DNA of 64,000 nucleotides from Fomitopsis serialis (taxonomy: Eukaryota; Basidiomycota; Agaricomycetes; Polyporales; Fomitopsidaceae), in assembly GCF_022376445.1 (NCBI RefSeq), contig NW_025955130.1:1-64000 (forward strand). The letters are read 5' to 3'. A program made the position numbers and the translations under genes. The notes under the pieces are model-generated. The model was not told the DNA's origin and did not search any database. It was given only the letters and a program-made list of their open reading frames with translations. This document shows positions 1 to 9,902 of the stretch, piece by piece. The number at the start of each line of letters is the position of its first letter. Positions within the stretch are counted from its first letter, which is position 1.

Positions 1-6
1 CTCATC

Positions 7-1142
7 ATGCTGTTCCCGACCGTCCTCCTTGTGATCTCCTCTGCATGGCTCGCCGCTGCCGCGCCTGCCCGCCGCAGCGCCCCGCCGCCGTGACAGGTAC
101 GTCTCCTGTGTACATCATGCGCCCTCGTCGTGCTGACCTCGCGCGCACAGACACGAGCATCCTGCAATACGCGCTCACGCTGGAGCACCTCGAGCACACG
201 TTCTACGTGCAGGGCCTCGAGCAGTACGACGCGCAGGCGTTCTGCGACGCAGGTACGAGCCTCGGTTCGCGGCCGCTTCGCCCAGATCAGGGAGAACGAG
301 CGCGCGCACGTCGAGTTCCTCACAGCCAGCTCGGTGCGGACGCCACGGCGCCGTGCAACTATTCCTTGTGAGTAGCTGCGTAGGCGCGCTGTTGCGGTGA
401 GCAGGAGCTGACATCGGCCGAGTTACGCAGCCCGTACACGGACATCCCCTCGTTTGTGGCGGTGTCGCAGACCCTCGAAGAGGTCGGTGCGGCAGCGTAC
501 ATGGGCGCAGCGATCTCCGTCGAAAGCCGGGACGTGCTGTCTGCCGCACTGGTAAGCCCTCCACCGCCGGCTGGCCCACGCGACGCGACACTGACGCGCA
601 CCCTGCATAGGCCATCTCGCATACCGAAGCGCGCCAGGCGGGCTGGGTCAGTTCCGCCGTCCAGAAGGAGCAGCCCTGGGACGGCGACTACGAGACGCCC
701 CTGTACTTCAGCGGCGTGTGGTCTCTCGCATGTGAGCCGTGCCCCTCGCTCCACGAGTACGTATGTGCTGACCGGTTCTGCAGCGGGCTTCATCACCTCT
801 TGCCCCGCGACGAACCCCGACTTACCTGTGCAGACCTTCCCCGCACTGACGCTCACGCCCGCCATGCCTGTGATGGGCCAGAACGTGAGCGTGTCGTACA
901 ACAGCACCGGCGCGCCCATCTCCGCCGACGGGGAGACGTGGCTGGCGTGGTACCACAACATGAACACGACGTTCACCGCGATCGGCGCGGACGGTGTCAC
1001 GACCGTGCCGGACGACCTGCGCGGGACGGTCTTCGCGGGCGTGGTGAGCAACACGACCGTGACGAGGGACGACGCGACGATGTTGAGCGGGTTGGCGGCC
1101 TTGTCGTTCCCGTATAACTCGTCCACGGTTGTTGACGCGTGA
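7..1142 (+). pseudogene. Ferritin-like (Rds1-type) secreted protein, copy 1, frame broken in exons 1 and 2
   Basis: This is a diverged tandem copy of the intact gene at 3431-4551, with the same five-exon layout (about 7-96, 151-367, 431-551, 611-731, 784-1142). Exons 3, 4 and 5 have exactly the same lengths as in copy 2 (121, 121 and 359 nt) and stay open. Exon 1 is one base shorter, which creates an in-frame TGA at 91-93 just before the intron. Exon 2 is three bases shorter through separate losses near 252-285 and 325-330, so about 20 codons are read out of frame between them. The family (ferritin-like domain, Ferritin_2 type, S. pombe rds1 relatives) is secreted and stress-responsive; its biochemical role is poorly known. 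The promoter lies outside the window. It could be a real recent pseudogene or an intact gene with assembly indels. Confidence 0.75.
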
Positions 1143-3335
1143 GGAGTAGTAATCCTGCGCGTTTGGTTATGGGAGTCCGCGGTGATCGCAAAAATGTTGT
1201 TGGAACAGGGTGTTGGGTGCGGAAAGGACTGGAGAGGTAGCTTCTGCGTGTACTGTAGTTCAAGTTGTAGTTTTCCAGTTCTCTTGCGGTTTGCGTTGGA
1301 TTTGAGAATGTATAATTCTCCTTTATCTTATCGGTGGTCCGGGATACCTCGTCAAGATCTTATCACCAACCAAATCGGGGCGATGAGCTTGAGTTGAAGT
1401 AAAGCCCCTGGATCCTCCTCCTCCTACTATCCCGTAACCTGAACTGTGACTTGTACATACACACACTGGGCATTGGGAATCGACACGACTCTACTCGACT
1501 GTATCTGCCTTGTCTTGACACTCCATCTAGGGACTCGGACATGCCATCGTGTCCGTCTGGAAGTGCGCAATATCTGCAGCTGCTGTTCACCACGTACTAG
1601 AGCGCTTGGAAGGGACCTTTGATTGACTAGTACTTGCGACCAAAATCAGCTCCACTGCCTCAGAAGCCTGTCCATGCCCAAAACTCAACCGGTGAAACTG
1701 GAGAATGTCTAGTGTTCTCGTTCATGCAGCTTGCTGCCGCGGCGACGTCGGGTGAGGACGAGTACATGTTATCATTGGCAACCGTCGCGGTAGTCTCTCG
1801 TCGGTGTTTTCGACGCATACACCCGGGTTTTACTGCCAAGGGGACATTCATCCAACAAGCAATGTCCGTTCTTCCTCTTGAAGTCTGACTCGCACGCTGT
1901 CGCGCCCACATTCCATGGACTGTCAGCGGTGGAGTTGCGGATACCGACCAGTGTGCGCGTGTTGCTTCTTCAGCCGGTGAGTGAGGCGTCGACGCAGTAC
2001 ACAGCCTGTAAGTAGTTGATCTACTTAGTCCTCAGGCTGGCACCGTAGGCCGACGTGACCTACCGTGACTCAGGCAGTTCTGCAGTGCCGCACTACTCGC
2101 GCTGCTACGGCAGCACGGAAAGCGCGTGCGGGAAAGGAAGAACGGAGGGGAGGTCTCTCGTATGTAGTCTCGGCCATGACGCGCGACCTCACAACATGCA
2201 AGCTCATTGGCAAGTCCAAAATAGCTCTGCGGTCCAAGCTCGCCGTGACGCGCACAGGTTGAGGATGACTCCGATATGGTCGGTTTTCGTCGGACACGGA
2301 CACGACGACGGACTGGCGACAATCGAAAACAAGGCCTTCAAGTTTCAAGCTTGAGGCAAGCTTGAGGTCTCGGGCCAGACTCGGGCCCCAACCCTCCCCG
2401 GGCCCCGCCATCGACCGCGTGCAAGGCGATGTCTCAGCAATGTTGGCTCCTATCGATCCGGAGAGACGAGATGGAAGAAACATATACGGGGGATGGGACG
2501 GGCTCATCAACAACGTCATCCGCTGATCCGTCCCCAACGTTAGACTGGACGCCCTGGCTTCGTGCGAACAGTTGGGGTCGCTTCACGTAACGTTGCGTGG
2601 GCTTTGGACGTTTGGACCGAGGGCAGTGTTCTAGTCGACGCCACCGCTGTCAACATCGCTGAAGCGTCACGGTGGATGAAGGGTATGGACGCCCTGAGGC
2701 AAACGTGGCTCTGCCACGCTCGGAAGCCAGCGAGTCGCGCGCATTACCGAACGTGCTCGAGTGGTACGACGGTTCGCGGGTCAGCTGCAGTACGTGCTGA
2801 CTGGCACCGGCCCTTCGCTCGTGCTTGGCGTGTGGCCCTCCAGGTGCTGTTGACGAAATGGAGAAGCGGCGCGGTCTGCGAAGAGTGCCTCAGGTGCATG
2901 CCACCGAGAGGTGGTGCGGGGCAAGAAGCGTATACTGGCCAATGGGAAGATGAGAAGGCGAAGAGACGCGCCCGGCCCCCGGCGGCCGCGTCGATGCGGA
3001 CGGGGATTCCTCCAGCAACTCGGGCACTCCTGCGGACTGCGCGCGGGCAGGTGTGCACTAGAGGCCATGGCGGAGACGCACAGTGCCTGCACGATGCATC
3101 GACAATGACGTCCATTCGCAGAGAGAACACTCCCGAGAGACGTTTCAGCTGGCCGCGGCAGCAAAATGGGATTGCGATGACTGGTGCGGTCACGTTTGCG
3201 AGACGAGCGCGCGCGCGCGCTCTAGCACCTGTTCCACCTGGCTTCTGTGCGCGTCTTCGGGCCACCCAATAGCCATGTCAGTGTGCTGATAGATCCGCGT
3301 CATCGTTACGATATATCGGCCTCCGTGCTCGTGCG
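1143..3335. other. Intergenic spacer between the ferritin-like copies
   Basis: No convincing gene was found. The first ~40 bases after the copy-1 stop resemble the 3' flank of copy 2 (near-identical stretch at about 1168-1200 and 4563-4595), so the duplication extends past the coding region. Open frames at 2070-2537 (-), 2562-3272 (+) and 2744-3265 (-) have arginine-rich, low-complexity translations with no splice logic and look like GC-rich chance frames. A short tandem 11-mer (caagcttgagg twice) lies near 2346-2367. Confidence 0.5.
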
Positions 3336-3341
3336 TATAAA
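3336..3341 (+). promoter_or_regulatory. TATA box of ferritin-like copy 2
   Basis: TATAAA lies 90-95 bases before the ATG at 3431, followed by a pyrimidine-rich leader. The spacing fits a fungal core promoter. Confidence 0.6.
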
Positions 3342-3430
3342 GCGAGCAAGGGCAGAAGCTCCTTCGGCTTGCTTCGCTAGCTCTCGAGTAAGTTTACCTG
3401 ACGGTCTTCTTCCTCGCGCGAACGACCATC

Positions 3431-4551
3431 ATGTTGTTCCCGGCCGTCCTCCTCGCGCTCTCCTCTGCATGGCTCGCCGCCGGCGCGCCGACTCGTCGCA
3501 GCGCGCCCGCCGCAGTGACAGGTACGTCTCCCACCGTACATCACGCGCCCTCGTACTGACGTCGCGCGTAACAGACACGAGCATCATGCAGTATGCGCTC
3601 ACGCTAGAGCACATCGAGCACGCGTTCTACGTGCAGGGCCTCGAGCAGTACGACGCGCAGGCGTTCTGCGACGCGGGGTACGAGCCTTGGGTCCGCGGCA
3701 GATTCGCCCAGATCAGGGAGCACGAGCGCACGCACGTCGAGTTCTTGACGAGCCAGCTTGGTGCGGACGCCCCGGCGCCGTGCAACTACTCCTAGTGAGT
3801 CGCTTCGTGGGCGCGCTGAGCGGGAGCTGACTTTGGCCAGCCCGTACACAGATATTCCCTCGTTTGTGGCGCTGTCGCAGACCCTCGAGGAGGTCGGCGC
3901 TGCGGCGTATATGGGCGCGGCGATCTCTGTCGAAAGCCAGGACGTGCTGTCCGCCGCACTGGTAAGCCCCCTCGCCTGCTGGCCCACGCGACCGGACACT
4001 AACCCGACCTTTCACAGGCCATCTCGCATATCGAAGCGCGACAGGCGGGCTGGGTCAGCTCCGCCCTCCAGAAGGAGCAGCCCTGGGACGGCGACTACGA
4101 GACACCCCTGTACTTCAGCGGCGTGTGGTCCCTCGCATGTGAGCTGCATCCGTCGTCCCGCCTACATCATTGCATGCGCTGACTCCCCGCAGCGGGCTTC
4201 ATCACGTCCTGCCCCGCGACGAACCCCGATCTGCCCGTGCAGGCTTTCCCCGCGCTGACGCTGACGCCCGCCGCGCCCGTGATGGGTCAGAACGTCAGCG
4301 TGTCGTACAACAGCACCGGCGCGCCCGTCTCCGCCGATGGTGCGACATGGCTGGCGTGGTACCACGACATGAACACGACGTTTACCGCGATCGGTCCAGA
4401 TGGCGTCACGACTGTGCCGGACGGCCTGCGGGGGACGGTGTTCGCGGGTGTGGTGAGCAACACGACCGTGACGAGGGACGACGCGACGATGTTGAGCGGG
4501 CTGGCGGCCTTGTCGTTCCCGTATAGCTCGTATGCGGTCGTCGGTGCGTGA
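3431..4551 (+). CDS. Ferritin-like domain secreted protein (Rds1-type), copy 2, intact
   Basis: Five exons join cleanly: 3431-3521, 3575-3794, 3841-3961, 4018-4138, 4193-4551, giving 303 residues. Every intron is GT-AG and 46-56 nt long. The protein starts with a signal peptide (MLFPAVLLALSSAWLAAGAP). The ferritin-like segment follows from about residue 31 (DTSIMQYALTLEHIEHAFY, then LEQYDAQAF and the REHERTHVEFL helix), with Glu/His residues of the four-helix bundle visible. The C-terminal half is a beta-rich region with NVSVSYNSTG and NTT glycosylation sequons. Relatives of this type (S. pombe rds1, PF13668 family) respond to starvation or stress; metal binding and enzymatic function are not established. 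A TATA box sits 90 bp upstream. Copy 1 upstream is the same gene with damaged 5' exons, so this copy is the functional member. Confidence 0.9.
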
Positions 4552-5430
4552 GTCGTGTTCGGTTATGGGAGTTCGCGGTGATCGCAAAAATGTTGGTGGG
4601 GCAGGATGCGGAACGGACTGGTGAGACTTCTGCACGTACTGTAGTTAACGAACTTTCTATGAATGGACGTTTTGACTGACTGGATATTATCTCGTTCGTA
4701 ATCAGATGTTTGGCGTGCAACCAGTGCCAGACCGATGATTCACGCCAACGGCGATCCTTACGTCGTCCTATAATCAGATCTAGTACTTGGATGCCCCTGC
4801 GCACATTCGAATCCTCGCTCCCAACTGTAGGATGCCCCGTGTAGCTTCGGGGTTCTTGTCTAAGGTACAAAGGCTTGAATGGCCACCGGCCGATTGTAAC
4901 GATACCACCTTCGCGCAATCTCTTCCAAGAACATAGATGTGCAATGCGACCGTTGCTGAAATCGAATGGTGTTCACTGTTCAGGTCTCCCCACTTGTGCG
5001 GTTCACCGCTACTACACCTCGAGTTGGCTGGCACATGGAGTCCACGTGAGTGCGGCCCGCGAAATACATGGACCTGCCACCTGAGACGCGCTGACGACAC
5101 ATGGTGGCCACGAAAAGGAGGAAATGGCCCCACCGTGTCGACAGTCGTACGTGGCAGACAGGTGGTGTGCCAGCTGCCTATGAGGTGGGGTACGCGTGGT
5201 TTTGACATGCGTTAACGTAGTACCGCCGTGCAAATTACATTGATATGAGCTGCATGCATGCGTTGTGCGTGAGGTCCTTGCATCGCAGACAGCATTCTTG
5301 CAGTATTCAAGCACCCATTCACGATCACGATGACAGTATTCAATTGCTGTTGCATAATAATTCACGTCTATGCAGCCCGCACTACATGATACAGTCCGAA
5401 TAATGCTCTATGAATCCGGCGAAATGAGAT
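4552..5430. other. Intergenic, no gene seen
   Basis: This contains the 3' flank shared with copy 1 up to about 4600, then AT-richer sequence. Short opposing ORFs around 4875-5215 have no coding character. Nothing else is supported. Confidence 0.5.
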
Positions 5431-6179
5431 TTACAATCGAGCCCTGGATACACGTGTGACACAGAGCACTAGTAGAACGAGGACTACTCCGCAGGATCCG
5501 CTGGGGCTTGGCTGCGCATGATCTCCCTCGGTTGACGCAACAAAGGCCTCGTTGACCTGTTGCTGCCGTTCATCTACTACTTCGTCTTCGGGAACAGCGT
5601 TGATCGCGGCGGAGTTATTGCCATGTAATGCCCTATCATTGTCGAGGATAGATCTAAAGACTCTATGGCACGATATCAGTACATAATGAATAGAAGCCCA
5701 GAAGGGAGACATACCGTGCAAGCTTTTTTGCGTCATTTCCAGCCGACTCGCAAAGACTAGTGAGATGGTCGTTGAGTGTGACCCAGTACTTAATTGATTG
5801 GTCTTCTTCATAAATGAGGCGCTATAGGGCTCAGTCGGTGGAGTCCCTGACAGGATGAGCTCGTCGACGGAGCCGCGCTCGGCGTGGACACAGGTCTCGA
5901 GCGAGAGCGACGTCATGCTTGAGCTGAGGCTCAACGACGCCGACGCAGTCAAACCGCCCGTGAACCGGCTGAAGAAGCCGGAGCGTCGGGACTCCCGACG
6001 CTCCGGCTTTTGGAGACGGTGCTTGCGGGCGTTGACGGCGTGGTCGTGTTGTTAGTCGCGACGCTGAGCGTGGACGACGCCGCGGAGGACGCAACAGATG
6101 GCGCATTGCTCCGCGGGGGAGAGTAGCGGGAGCCTCGCGCAGAAAGGGGGGAAATGAGAGACTCCGAGTCGGATATCAT
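5431..6179 (-). CDS. Uncharacterised Ser-rich protein with C-terminal hydrophobic tail
   Basis: I do not recognise this gene. From the ATG at 6179 the reading frame gives a Ser/Thr/Pro-rich N-terminus (MISDSESLISPLSARG). It must change frame by one base near the palindrome at 5975-6009 to continue as GFFSRFTGGLTASASLSL and then SVDELILSGTPPTEP. A donor-like GTATGT lies near 5732 on the coding strand, with an acceptor around 5655. The last exon is acidic (VPEDEVVDERQQQ) and ends with a single hydrophobic segment (GVVLVLLVLCVTRV) followed by a basic tail, as in tail-anchored or single-pass proteins. A TATA-like CTTATAAA lies immediately upstream of the ATG, which is unusually close, so the true start may differ. 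The exon model is tentative. Confidence 0.4.
5975..6009. repeat. Perfect 17-bp inverted repeat with 1-nt loop
   Basis: The left arm 5975-5991 (aagccggagcgtcggga) is exactly reverse-complemented at 5993-6009, with a single C between. It is GC-rich and sits inside the coding part of the unknown gene at 5431-6179, at the point where that gene's frame breaks. Such a hairpin could promote replication or sequencing slippage. Confidence 0.9.
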
Positions 6180-6823
6180 GTTTATAAGATACACGCCAGT
6201 GACCGATGTGACAGATGGCAAAGCAAGCAGACAGCGGCTGCACGCGAGAGGAGCCTAGTGTCTCGGAATGGCTGCACTGTAGCCTCGTGCGGAGGCCCAA
6301 TGTCGGGGGCGCGCGGGGGCGGCGCGCTGGACGTGGTCACTTGATACGTGGATCTCACTTCGAAGGAGGGAGGGGTTGGGGAGGGGGTCCATCGAGCCAC
6401 CGGCCGATACCGCATGCGCGCTCTCCTCATCTTGACAGTGGGTGGAGGCAAGGTGGAGGACCGCGGCGACAGAACCTGTCTCCTGCTGACAAAGCCGTGA
6501 CAGCACGTTCCGCACAGGTTTTCCCGTCAGCTGTCCGACACCTGGCTTGCATGTGCTCCCCACGTATCGAACGTCGTGTCCCGTAGCTGCTATCGCCACG
6601 TTAGACGCACGATTCGCCCGTTTCGAGGTGTACTGTCCCCGCACAGACTGTCGAAACACAACAGCAATTCCAGAGTCGGAGAAGATAAATACATGCCTGT
6701 ACAATAGCATTACACACAAAGGATCCGTGATGCAAGTCCACCGTTATATGGTACACACCGTTATCTACATACGCACCGTGACAGAGCCGCAGCCGCTACA
6801 TCCACTCGTCGACCTACCCCACC
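6180..6823. other. Intergenic spacer
   Basis: No supported gene. The ORFs at 6215-6586 (+) and 6255-6719 (-) overlap each other and have no splice or codon support. The region holds the upstream side of the unknown gene (-) and the 3' side of the REEP gene (-). Confidence 0.5.
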
Positions 6824-7860
6824 TTACTCGCTCTTTACCCGCTCATACCCGCCCGACGAGCCCCACCCGAACCAGCTCGTCCGCCTCTGCTGAGGCGCAG
6901 GGCGTCCCTCGCCCTCGCCTTCGCCTTCCATGTCACTCGGCACCTCGACCTCCTCAAAGGTCGAGCGCCCGTTGTCCGTCCGCTGGCGGAGCGAGCCCGA
7001 CGACGACGACCGCGAGGGGTTGTTCGCCTCGGGCACCGGCGCGCCCGGCTCCGAGAGGTCGTACGGCGGAGCCTGCGCCTCGGACGCGAGCTCGTCTCGC
7101 CGCGCGTGCCCCGCGTTGGCGTTGGCAGCCTGCGCGGCGGACGCCTGCGCCTGGCGGAGGAGCGCTGCGCCCGACGCGAGGACACTCGGGCCATACGTGC
7201 TCCAGAGGCCCGAGGCGAGCTGCGCGGGGCCCGAAACGGGGTCTCCGAGGGAAGGTAGCGGTGCTGCGCCCGCCTGCGCATTCGCGTCCGAGCTGGAGGC
7301 GGAGCCGGGGCCTGCGACGGGGATGTTCATCTGGCGGAGCGTGCCGGAGACGTGCTCCCAGGCGGCGCGGAGGATGCGCTGGAGGGACGCGTAGATGTAC
7401 GTCTTGAGCTGGGCGAGCGCGGAGTCGATCTCGCGCTCGTGCGCGGCGAAGAACGGGCGGAGGTGCGCGCGGTAGAGGTACGTCGCGCCGTGCGTCTGCG
7501 GGAGGGCGAGGTAGAGCAGGAAGATGGTCTTGATGGTGTAGTAGAAGGGGAGCCTTCCGGGGCGGGAGGTCAGGAGGAGTAGATCCGGAGGGGCGTCGAA
7601 GCGGACTTACCAGGAGACGAGCCACTCGGCGACGTACTCTACCGCGACGATGCAGCCGAGGACACTCCAGTACATCAGCCATCGTTCCAGTTCTTCCTCT
7701 GCGGCAGGCCGCTGGGAGAGCACCTTGTACGATGCATACCCGGGATAGAGAAAGGCGGTTGTGGCACTGAATGCGTAATCCCTCGGGCTCAGCAATTCGT
7801 TGAGGTCAGAAGTAGATCCTACACGTACCTAACCACTCGGAAGAAAAAGTAGAACAACAT
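6824..7860 (-). CDS. REEP/HVA22 (TB2/DP1) family ER-shaping membrane protein
   Basis: Three exons (7860-7829, 7787-7611, 7553-6824) give 312 residues with exact splice phase. The start is the ATG at 7860, reading MLFYFFFRVV. The TB2/DP1/HVA22 domain fills residues ~1-110: FLYPGYASYKVLSQ, then ERWLMYWSVLG, VAEWLVSWLPFYY, the hydrophobic KTIFLLYLALPQT and GATYLYRAHLRPFF. These are hairpin membrane segments that, in REEP1-4/Yop1 relatives, insert in the ER and bend tubules. The C-terminal ~200 residues are Ala/Ser/Pro-rich and acidic (EVEVPSDMEGEGEGEG), ending WFGWGSSGGYERVKSE, and are likely disordered. The long tail and the N-terminus starting directly in the first hydrophobic segment resemble REEP1-4 rather than REEP5/Yop1. 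Confidence 0.9.
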
Positions 7861-8422
7861 AATCTGCAATGAGCTACAGGCTAAACCACCTGGAGAGATG
7901 GGAGTATATGAGCTGTGCGGAGGCAGCTACATCCTGCATGCAGCCTCCATTTAGCAGACGCCGGGCCGCGCGCCACCCGGTAACGATCGATTATAATCAT
8001 TAGGACCGATCGTAACACCGACCTTACACTTCTTTGTAATAGAGTAAGGACCAGATTGTATCAGATTGTATTGATTGCTCCTATCGAGATGAAAAGGCTT
8101 CTATCCTCCTTCTATCTGGACTGATTTGAACGGATCCACGACGTCGCCTCATGCTGCAATGCACTTCCCAAGCACTTCCAATGACAAACAGACGAGAAAT
8201 CTCGCCAGTGTGATGAAGAGTCAATGCAGAACTTGTCCGACAATCGTCTTCTGTGCGGCGATGATTCGTGCGCCACGCGTATGGGCTTGCCATTACGCCG
8301 AGCTTTCTCTCCGTGAGTCGTTGCTCCAATGTCAGGTAGTATACAGTGTCAGTGCGATGAAATGCAGTAAGTACATATGCGCGGGGCACGATAGGCTACA
8401 GCATCCTCCCAAGCCTGACCAA
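7861..8422. other. Intergenic; promoter of the REEP gene and 3' flank of eIF2-beta
   Basis: No gene seen. AT-rich stretches (about 7985-8080) are typical of flanking sequence. The ORFs at 8081-8389 (-) and 8126-8500 (+) oppose each other and show no family resemblance. Confidence 0.5.
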
Positions 8423-9671
8423 TCAACCGGTCTTGTTTTTGCTTCTCCTCCCAACCTGGGCTTGGAAACCGGTCTTGATGGTGGCGACGGAACGCCTTGA
8501 CCCGCAAGACTCGCACGACATGAAGAAGATACGGTTCTCCTTGGAGAGGAGAGTGTCGGGAGATTTGCACGTCTTGCACGTAACGTATTCGACTGAAAAG
8601 CGTGTGATCACCATATTCCGTGAGCAGCGAAACGATGCATACCGATGTACCGACGGAGGACGTGCTCGATCTGCTTCTGCTGAAAGCGACCCTTGATGAC
8701 CAGCCGACCGGAACCATCGACGGAGCCGGTGGTACCCATTTCTGCGAACATGTACTGGATGACATGTTCTGGCTGCCTGTGCATCCGCTTGCAGATGTCA
8801 GAGACGTTAGCGAAGATAGACTTCTTGTTGCCTTCGCGCAGAATCTGCGGAGGCGCGATGGTATAACGTTTGCCTGCAGAGTTAAGCAGGGCAGGGTTGG
8901 ATGCGTGCAGTTGAACGTAGAATCGTTGAAGTAGCTGCAGTGGTATTTAGCAACGAGGGCCTTGAGCGAGTAGGACAGATCTACCTCCTGGTATGTGTAG
9001 TCGCGATCGCTGCTCAGCCATGGTTCGGTGCCTACGTCCATGCTCACAGTGCCCTCGTTTCGCGCGAACGGGTCATCGCCAAGCTCCACCTCGTCAACCT
9101 CGGCGGCAGCATCCTCGCCGCCCTCTTCTTCATCAGCATCTTTCGCCTTTGCCTGATTCAGCTCCTTTTCAAATGCCTCCATGTCCAGAGCTGCTTTCTT
9201 CTTCGTCGACTTCTTCTTCTTCTTGAGGTCAGAGAAGTCGAGATCCTCAGTTGCAGCTGGCACAGCGTTAGGCACAGCGGTAGGCGTCGACGTGCCCGAG
9301 TTATCCTCTAGCTGAGCACACCATCAGAACTCACGTCTTCAGCGAGAATGCGATAGACATACCAAGTCCATGGGAATATCCTTCTTCTTTTTCTTCTTCT
9401 TCAAATCACCAAACATCGCTTTCAAGTCATCATCCTCCTGCTTCTCCTCAGCACCGTCCTCAGCAACCACATCCCCGTTCTGCTTCATCTGCTCATGCAT
9501 CGTCTTGGGGCCCATATCCACAGCCTCGCCATTGGCCGTCGTATCGTCGATCGTCGCAGGCGGAGGGGCAGTGGGATCGGCTTCAGCACCGAGCGGGTCC
9601 TCCGAGAACGCGACAGTCTTCTTCTTGCGCTTCTTCAGCGACGGGTCGAATAAGGGCTCCTCGGACGCCAT
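8423..9671 (-). CDS. SUI3: Translation initiation factor eIF2 subunit beta
   Basis: Four exons (9671-9363, 9311-8985, 8934-8643, 8592-8423) join in phase to 365 residues. In the eIF2 complex with alpha and gamma, beta binds eIF5 and eIF2B and helps deliver Met-tRNAi to the 40S subunit. The N-terminal half carries lysine blocks ([25 protein letters not shown]), the K-boxes that contact eIF5/eIF2B. The conserved core begins at [10 protein letters not shown] and includes [46 protein letters not shown] and LRRYIVEYV. A C2-C2 zinc finger follows (CKTC and CESC). The C-terminus is GRRSKNKTG. The ATG at 9671 is the first in-frame ATG. The gene is transcribed away from ATP3 with 231 bp between start codons. 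Confidence 0.95.
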
Positions 9672-9902
9672 ATTCACAATATCTGAGAGAGGAGTGGCGA
9701 GATGTGCGCGGTCACTGTCTACGGCGATGAGCTCGAGTCAAGGTCGAGCGACAAGCGCCCAGATTGACCGGCAGGCGATTCGCAATGAATCCGATTCGGA
9801 CTCCGAGGGCTCATGTTCCCACGGGGTTCCGCGCTGGCCCGCTGTCGGTCGCCGCCGACGTTGCACCCGTCCTCCACTACTTTCTTTCTGTCGTCGACCA
9901 CC
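9672..9902. promoter_or_regulatory. Divergent promoter, eIF2-beta (-) / ATP3 (+)
   Basis: Only 231 bp separate the two start codons, so both core promoters must lie here. There is no clear TATA box. A pyrimidine-rich run (about 9868-9895) precedes the ATP3 ATG, as is common in highly expressed fungal genes. Confidence 0.6.

Noticed and set aside
2562..3272. 236-codon + strand ORF and the overlapping minus-strand 173-codon ORF
   Set aside because: Both are Arg/Ala-rich, overlap each other, and show no motif, splice structure or codon pattern; typical chance ORFs in GC-rich sequence.
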